A stretch of DNA of 64,000 bases from Metallyticus violacea (lineage: Eukaryota; Arthropoda; Insecta; Mantodea; Metallyticidae), in the NCBI GenBank assembly GCA_030762175.1, contig CM060835.1:84036001-84100000 (forward strand), given 5' to 3'. Positions 56,847 to 64,000 of the stretch are shown piece by piece. Under the pieces are notes generated by a model that was not told the origin of the DNA, searched no databases, and saw only the letters and a list, made by a program, of their open reading frames with translations. The position numbers and the translations under genes were made by a program. Each line of letters begins with the position of its first letter. The first letter of the stretch is position 1.

Positions 56847-58560
56847 CCCATTAATCTTTATATTTCTTTGCCTATACTCAGAATTAGCATTAAAATATAA
56901 GATAAATTTAAAAAATTCTTGTCTTCTAGCTAAATCTATTTTGTTTATATTATACCTAATCTCTAGCTACCCTCATTTTATTGAATCCCAATTCTCTTAA
57001 TAGCATTTACAGAAATAATTACTTATGGAACTATTACTTTCTATAATCTATCAGTACCTATGTTTTTAGCTTAAATAGCAATTAAATATTTGTTAAAAAT
57101 TAAAATTTGCCAACCCTTTTACAAGTAGTAGTTATTCTGTTTGACTTTGCTCATTATTACGTGTAAGGATAATATTACGCATCAATCATTATTTTATATA
57201 CTATACATCCCATAGAATTATGTGTCTAAAAACTTAATATGTTATACATATTAGAAGTATCTTAATCATAAATTTATAGTTTCTTGCTCTGAAAGCAGCA
57301 AAAATTCTATAAACAGGTTCTCTAAAATACTCCAGTCAGTGTTTCTTTAAGCTATTTTTTTAGGAACAATTGTTGTTCCTCCCAGATGGAACAAATATAA
57401 CTGATCAGGGCTTCAATGCCAAACACAGTAAAAGTTGGTTGTAATAATGTAACCTAATTAGTGCTACTCCTTATGCATCCAGTATGCAGGAGCTAATTAC
57501 TATCTTTCTGTCACTATTATTTTTGAATACATGTTTTATTCAATTATTAAAATTCTGAAAAAAACTTAAAGTTAAATAAAGAATGCAAGCTTTGGAATAA
57601 TTAGAACAAATGCCTAAATATAGTTACATTGTTTTATTAAAGTGTGTCATTTGCCTGCTGCATGCAATGTAAAATCGGTGTACCTGCTCAAGAAATAAAA
57701 TATATTTAAACCCTACATGTTGATTTTGTCCTCCCTCCCAGGTTAAAATCTCTGGAAGAAACACTGGCTTAATGTTTAAAATATATTTATTTTCTTGAAA
57801 ATATTCTTCCTTTTTGTCTTTCATTACCTAGAGGATCTATTTGAACCTCATTCAGCTGACACCACCACTACCTGCACTTCCTTGGTATCTCCTCATTATT
57901 ATTCCGAAATTTTGTTTTGCCATCTTTTGACATAGATAGTGAGGAGATTGATCCAAAATTTGTTGCATATGCAAAGAGTGCAGGTTCAGTTCCTACTGGT
58001 TAAGAATAGTTGAAGTTTTCACCTAGGTTTTTCCTTTACTCCAAAAGGATAAAAACAAAATCATCCAATTCTCATAACTTAGCAAAATGCTATTTTGAAG
58101 TTCCAGGAAACTATTGATGGCAATTAATCAAAATCAATAATAAATCATGTTTCCAATCACCTACTAGAGTATTGAGTCCTTAATATAAATACTCATAATA
58201 CTACTCTCCCAAACTTCCTCCTTTTTCTTAATGTCTGTTCATAGATTCCAAAATACAACTGAAACTAAAATACAGTTCTATAATTAATTATAAAGTGCTG
58301 AATAAACTATCAGTTACAAGTATTGCAAACACAGATGTTAATTTTTCTCTTAAAGGCAAAAGTCACTAGGAAGATCAAGATCAAATAAGAGATAGTTGAG
58401 AATTTTTTAAAAGACAATATGAATGAAATTAGCTAAAAGCATCGATACCTAATCCATTTTATTTCTCTCTAAGTTGTTATCTAATTTACTTTGCCATTTT
58501 AACTGTTTTGCTCTTAACTAGAGATGATAATTGGATCTTGTATAGTGAAGCTAATCACAT

Positions 58561-58786
58561 AATTAAGATCATTGTATGATTGAGTTGAACTACACACTCT
58601 TATTGGCTTCACTTACTTGTTATGTGTGTTTCATGTTTCATGAACCATTGTTTGTATCCTCAGCTACTCTTCGACTCAGTAAATGAGGATGGGAACAATG
58701 GTTCTTGAAACATATACTACGCATAAACAAGTAAGTGCAGTCAATAAGAGTGTGTAGTTTGACTCAATCATACAGTGATCTTAATT
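58561..58786. repeat. PLE terminus foldback, about 101-bp arms
   Basis: AATTAAGATCATTGTATGAT starting at 58561 is matched in inverse at 58767-58786. Each arm carries the shared terminal block AACTACACACTCTTATTG and decayed hammerhead-like cores (plus: GAGGATGGGAACAATGGTTC then TTGAAACATATA; minus: mirror ending GAAACATGAAA). No coding sequence is present. Confidence 0.82.
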
Positions 58787-58999
58787 ATTGTTTGTGTATC
58801 TAGTTTTTAGCTCTAGATTGCTTTCATTTCAAATGCTGAAAACGCTTGCATTAGAGCTCCTTATCTCTCGTCATTTTTTTTGTTGCACATCTTGAAAGTA
58901 TATACATATACTCAGCCTTTTAGAAATTCATTGCTTAGAAAATTTCAACATCCCATTATTTATATACTTTTCAAAATAGTTTCTGGACATTGTAAGGTA

Positions 59000-59750
59000 T
59001 TATGAAGAGGGGGATCTGAAGGTGAACCAGGAAAAGACAAAAATTGTGGTTTTCAATAAAGGGAATAAACTGAAGATGAAAAGTGAAAGAACATTCAAAT
59101 TGATAGTGTTTTTCATACCTGGGAATATGATTAAGCAGCTTGGGGCATGGGAAAGACAGAAAAGATTTTCATTATCTAAAGGTAGATTGGTAATGAAATT
59201 ATTAAGGAAATAATGAATACAGTCCAGTGTGAGAGAATATATAGTGCATTACTGCAATCAAGGTGGGCCTATGGAATATAGGTATGGGGAGTGGAGGAAA
59301 GCTGGAAAGAGATGAACAAAGTTGTTCTTCAAAACTATACTAGGTATTCTGCTTAATGCAGCTAATGCTGGTGCCCTGTTAGAAATGGGGAAGGTTAGCA
59401 TAAAAGGATGACTGGTTCATATTTCAGCAGATGCATCATGGTCATATCCTGAAAGAATGTTTGAAATTACCGGAATCCATGTAAAGAGAGTTTATCTGGT
59501 TGGAAATGTTGGGTAGGAATTGATACAATATGGAATGGTAGAGGTATGAACTAAAAACGGCTTTTGGAAGATGAACAGAACTAGATTCCAGGATAGTATT
59601 CAGGAATAAGAGAGAGGAGTTCTTTGATACTATATTGAGAGTTAAAAGAGGATGGTAGTAGAGAGGATTATATTCATAGATGTAACAAAAAAATGGACCC
59701 TTCATGTCAATAAGTGAATTAGCATTAGTTCTATTGGTGAAGAATATTTC
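59000..59750 (+). pseudogene. LINE relic (family of the 10-kb and 36-kb copies), 5'-truncated
   Basis: KVNQEKTKIVVFNKGNKLKM (59020), then a decayed AYGI-stop-VWGVEESWKEMNK (59269) segment and LLEDEQN further on, the order of the post-RT region in the related LINEs. Ends near 59750 with an ATAATAATAATAACAACAACA tail. Confidence 0.7.
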
Positions 59751-60399
59751 ACTTTAATAATAATAATAATAATAATAACAACAACACAAGTATTAAATTT
59801 TAGATTTATTTTTCATTGGATATTATGCATTGCTACTATGTTACTGTTTGTCTATAGCCTGGGGTAGAACCAATGGCTGAAACCAAGCCATAATATTGTA
59901 ATTTTGCTTAGTACTAATAAATAAATGTTCAATGTTGTAAAATTGCATATTGATAGAAACAATATCTTGTAAATTATACATTATCATAAAGAGACTGGAC
60001 AATGGGGAAGAGATTAATATCAGACCAGATAGTCCTGTTGGCATCAGATGGAGTCTTCTCTGTTCCAATATGTCCAGTCTAGCCTAATTTCTCTCACCTT
60101 GGGAATTTCCATTTGCATAAAATTTCATTAGAATTCGAAAGAGCTGCCTGATGCTGATGCATTAGTGCATGTTTCATATTGAGGTGAAGAAATAGCAATG
60201 CCTTACCTGCTTAGCTCTGCCATAATAGAGTATTTTTTCTACTTATCTGTAAAAAAAAAAGAAAGAGGACTTGACCTCCATTTCTTTTGGTATTTCTTTT
60301 CTTTTACTTGTTGCAACATTAAAACATATTTTCAATATTAATTCAATTTGGAATCGAATACAGTGAAACACACATTAATAATCTCGAGTCAAAATATTT

Positions 60400-61340
60400 A
60401 GAACTCTCTTTATAGTTTCATTTACATGAGATTTATTCAGAGCATGTTTCGCGGAACAATTGTCCATATTGAATTTACCACCTATAGAAAGGGCACACAT
60501 ACAGACAATTATATCAAGGCCCATGGTTTGAATCCAAGAGCACATAAGGAAGCAATGTCCAACAGCATGACATACAGACTAATAAATATACTACTGAACA
60601 AAGAAGAATGCAAGAATGAATAACTACACATAATAGAAGCAGCTGAATCCAATAGGTTCAGCAAACAATGACTAACCAGAAAATTAAAAGATTCCAGAAA
60701 CAAAAAAGAATTAAACAAACTACAACTTTGAGTGAATTATCAGAGGAAAAAATATTTAAAAAGTTCACTTACCACCTGTCAGCCAATAAGAAATTTCCAA
60801 AAATTTTCAAGCAGTACAATATCATCTTAGCACCTCAAAACTGCTACAGTATAAAAAAATTTATTGAAATTAAACAAAACAGATTCCATACCCAAATAGA
60901 TATTTACCAGATTAGTTATAAGGATTGTGAAAAAATCTATGTCGGAAAGACAAAGAGAAATATAGGCATTAGGTTGAAGGAACATTGGAGAAATATCTGT
61001 TACAAACAAATAGATAAATCAGCTATGGCAGCACATTTTTAGAATGAAAACTATGAAAAAGAAAAAGGCATCAAGTTATTAAAAACTGTTCAACAACCGA
61101 AAGAATTAAGCACATGGGAAAGGATTTATATAAAAAACATGAACAAAACCTTATGAATTTCAACATCCCTGAAGCAGACAGCACTTTATTCAAGTTTATC
61201 ACAAGACTACCAGAGTCAACTCAGATACCCCCTTACTTCTACAAATGATGCAACAGTTGTTTAGCAGCAGATGATATGGATAATTGTTCTACAAAACATG
61301 TCGTGAATAAATCTCATGTAAGTGAAACCATAAAGAGTGT
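60400..61340 (+). pseudogene. PLE F relic: linker and GIY-YIG domain
   Basis: TTYRKGTHTDNYIKAHGLNP (60475) belongs to the PLE RT thumb/linker. 60668-61042 is open for 124 codons: FQKQKRIKQTTTLSELSEEK, then CEKIYVGKTKRNIGIRLKEH and WRNICYKQIDKSAMAAHF, the GIY-YIG motif. After a stop it continues WERIYIKNM-like and FNIPEADSTLFKFITRLPES. The terminus at 61268-61302 keeps a decayed hammerhead-like core with ACATGT. Confidence 0.8.
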
Positions 61341-62196
61341 TCTAAATATTTTGGCTGAGAAGAAATTATTAACACATTTTTTTTCTGCTCCTCCTCCTGC
61401 AATGTTATTTAAATGCTATGGTCACCTGTTTTATAAAGCTGCCAATGGTGCATGTGCTAGCATTTTCTCACTTTCGTTGCAATTCCCATGGGAAATAGAT
61501 TACTTGTAAAGTAATTAACCCTGTTAAATAATAGACTTTCTATTAAGGTATCTTGTATGATATTGATGTGCCATTTTGAGTTCTTCATTTTTGTGTTGCT
61601 TATCACCACCAGTGTAGATTAAACTCCAAAAATACCTGAAGAGAATGCATTCCTTATATGTAAGTACTACTATACTAAATAACCTTCTCTAGATCTGTGT
61701 TATGTAGTATGTCTTTGGTTGCATTTCTCCTGAATGCACCCTGGAGCACACCACCTGAGCATGGTGATATGTCACACAGCATGGACACACAAGGTATTTT
61801 ACATATTTTTCTTATTCCTATATTTTTGTTACAATAATTATGAAATTCAAGAGTGAATTAAACATAAACCATACATTTTTGTAATTCATTAAATATAATT
61901 TAATAAAATTTGAATAATTTCATTTTCCTGTAAAATTACCTAATTTACAAACACAATTTTCCTAGCAGATAGCAGCTTCTTACTCCATTATCAAAGAAAG
62001 AGTAGTGTTTGTTTCTAGTCAGTTAATACAAAAGCTTCTACAACTTTGTCACTATCGAATAGCCAATCTCCCAATGACTCTTTCAACAGTCCAAACACAT
62101 GGTTCAGAAGGCTTATTGCTGGACAAGAGGGAGGAAGTTCCAATACTTTCTAGCAGATTTTCTTTAGTTTTTCCCTTGTCAAAGCAGTTTGTGGAT

Positions 62197-62462
62197 CACG
62201 CCATGGGTGGCTGAGGTCAGAGGCACAGACTCATGGGGAGGTCTGGGGTTTGAATCCCACCAGCACCGTCCTCCCTGTCTGAGGTTTTTTCCAGGTTTTC
62301 CAGTCCTCATAAATGACAAATGCTGGGGAGGTACCCTAAACCTGAAACACTTTCTTGCTTATAAAAAATTCCTTTCCCAATATATCATTTCATCTCATGT
62401 ATTATCAGTGTCCACCACTGTGGTGCCTCAGTAGTAAAAATGGGCATTAAACACCATAAAAA
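62197..62462 (+). mobile_element. tRNA-derived SINE, family 1, with TSD
   Basis: Direct repeat AGTTTGTGGAT / AGTTTGTAGAT at 62186-62196 and 62463-62473 (one mismatch). The head has GGGTGGCTGAGGTCAGAGG and box B GGGGTTTGAATCCCA. The tail, GGTGCCTCAGTAGTAAAAAT GGGCATTAAACACCATAAAA in sequence, matches the minus-strand copy at 14844-15151. Confidence 0.88.
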
Positions 62463-62529
62463 AGTTTGTAGATGGGCATTATCTTTGAAGAAAGAATTCT
62501 TAATCAATTGTTATGTCTTTTTCACAATA

Positions 62530-63040
62530 GGCATGCTTTGCCTCAACCAGCAGCTAACTGTAATAAGCTATATTGAATGTTCTATGTTCATGAACAAAAT
62601 TCCTTGGCATTGTTTTTACTTTGACAGGATTGGATTCTGTACTTTTCTTTCACTTTAGGCTTGCTTGCTTCAACTCAGTACAGTAACTTCAATTTGATGC
62701 AGAAATGTTTCACTTTTAGATCCTGATATTGAGCCAAAAGCCTCTAACACATTCCCATACATGCAGTCTTGAGAAACTCACATTGCCAAGGTTTTTCCAT
62801 AATTCAAGTCTTTAAAATGATGGACTGATCACTTCCATAACCTAAGTATCCCAGCCTCGGAAACATATCAGAAATCATCAAACACCAGTCACTTCAGTAA
62901 GGCCCCAAATGGCTTGAATGTTTGTTTCCCTTACACAGTTAACTTACAGATATGTTAACCCCAAGTATAACATCTCAAAAGCTGTAAAATCAAAATTCCA
63001 GTTTATATTTGATTCACTCTCATATTTTAATTATTGCAGG
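62530..63040. repeat. Dispersed repeat, copy 2
   Basis: Collinear with 20120-21130 without the SINE: shared ATTGAGCCAAAAGCCTCTAA, CCCATACATGCAGTCTT, CAGAAATCATCAAA and AATTCCAGTTTATATTTGAT TCAC blocks. Its right end TTGATTCACTCTCATA again looks mariner-like. Confidence 0.6.
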
Positions 63041-63344
63041 TAATTGTTATATTCAATTTAATACTTTTAAAATTATTTCAATGAAATGTTACATTTAATA
63101 TTATGAAACAGTATCCACAATGAAAAGTTAGCCAATAACTATGCATTAATGAAAAAAAGAAGTAAAATATTTTTAGTTAATACCTCTTAGTGCTACTAAT
63201 TATATAGTACTACATATTCTGTTCAATAAAATGTTGAAAACTGGTGCATCACTAACTCATGCAAGAAAGTACCCCAATTTCAAAGAGTTCTTCTTAAAAG
63301 GGGTTCTCTTTTGTTTTAAACTAATCAAGTATTGTACTGGTAAC

Positions 63345-63560
63345 CAAGCAGGATGGGGCATATGGTAAAGCTTGGGACTTGCATTCAGGAGATCCAGATT
63401 CAAATCTCTTGGGACTGACTAACCTGGCATTGGGTTTTTTTCTTTGTATTTCCTGGTCACTTAGGTGAATTCTGGGATGAATCTTTACTTTACCAATAAT
63501 TCCATTGGTTTTGCTACAGGGTCAAAAGTGCCAGGGGAGGCTGGTTAATGCAATGTAACG
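63345..63560 (+). mobile_element. tRNA-like SINE, family 3 (single copy here)
   Basis: GGGGCATATGGTAAAGCTTG (box A type), then GGACTTGCATTCAGGAGATC and a box B-like AGATTCAAATCTC, followed by a non-tRNA body. No target duplication identified, and the 3' end is not defined. Confidence 0.55.
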
Positions 63561-64000
63561 GTAACTTGAGCTTTGGAAAGGTTTATACTAGGTTTCTGAT
63601 ATGGAAGTGGCCTATCTGAGGGGATTAAACTCCTTGGAGGTGGTTCTGTCTGGAAACAATGTTAGGAACCCAAATACAAATCTCACTTCCTGTTGATCCT
63701 GGTCACCCTGTGTCTCCCTCCCTTCTTCTGGAGTTGCTTGCACTGGGGATGTAGGCACAAATGGCCTGTTTAGTATATAATATTAAGACTTTAAAATGGT
63801 CAGTGGTTAGTTACCATAGGGGTGCTGATATTTATGATTTTTTCCCTAGCTTCCCAATAATTCCAAATTATTTTTCATCTATTTGTTGCTATCAAGTTGG
63901 CTGCATTTCAGTCAGGCATGCCTGAGAAATTAGTTTCTGGGAGGTTCAAAATAAATCTTTGTTTAAATGTATGTAGTTCCTTCTTACCACCACTATTTTA

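Larger units (their letters stand above)
56323..64000 (+). other. Intron downstream of the last exon found (partial)
   Basis: Contains SINEs (56582, 62197, about 63345), a PLE foldback (58561-58786), a LINE relic (about 59000-59750), a PLE relic (about 60400-61340) and a dispersed repeat (about 62530-63040). Stretches 56870-58550, 59830-60390 and 61350-62180 show nothing convincing; a (TAA)n run is at 59758-59779. No transmembrane-coding exon was seen. Confidence 0.75.

Noticed and set aside
61700..61792. Possible stalk exon with a donor at AAG|GTATTT
   Set aside because: No acceptor with a suitable tract and no similarity to insect neurexin stalks.

Overview
The window is a piece of an AT-rich animal genome, almost certainly an insect. 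It covers the 3' half of one gene on the + strand, the presynaptic adhesion receptor neurexin (insect Nrx-1). Twelve coding exons lie between 3723 and 56322. Every junction keeps codon phase, and together they encode about 763 codons. Read in order they give EGF-like repeat 2, LNS4, LNS5, EGF-like repeat 3, LNS6 and the acidic, Ser-Gly and Pro/Thr-rich juxtamembrane stalk. Upstream exons (signal peptide, LNS1-3, EGF1) and downstream exons (transmembrane helix, cytoplasmic PDZ-ligand tail) lie outside the window. The species cannot be named from the sequence; insect is inferred from neurexin sequence style and transposon content.

The remainder is intron, mostly old transposable elements. 1-7117: compact part of the gene (EGF2, first three LNS4 exons), one 106-bp-arm foldback and two (TAA)n microsatellites. 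7517-14422: two further foldbacks, a decayed DDE transposase, a LINE and an RTE-like LINE relic. 14693-18907: a tRNA-derived SINE, a decayed transposase and a Penelope-like element (PLE). 20094-29488: a SINE inside an older repeat, PLE relics, a Jockey-like LINE piece inside a PLE, a mariner relic and a LINE relic. 31333-39605: PLE relics and foldbacks, a LINE with duplicated 3' end, and a 248-bp-arm PLE foldback ending 97 bp before an exon. 39845-48927: a three-element PLE nest, a Jockey-like LINE, a SINE and a long-TIR DDE transposon that kept only the DNA-binding half of its ORF. 49049-56163: a second long-TIR DDE transposon broken by PLE termini, a foldback with a TACAACA repeat, and a mariner relic. 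56323-64000: SINEs, PLE and LINE relics.

The most unusual signal is in the PLE termini. Many carry a hammerhead-ribozyme-like core (CTGANGA, hairpin, GAAA) followed by a short, often self-complementary hexamer (ACTAGT, ACGCGT, ACATGT, ACCGGT) and a pyrimidine, usually as head-to-head inverted copies. In the host gene, three points stand out: a GC-AG intron after EGF2; a stalk exon with nested phase-1 donors and an open read-through that would end the protein before the membrane (splice-site-5-like); and two acidic Ser-Gly clusters that look like heparan-sulfate attachment sites.
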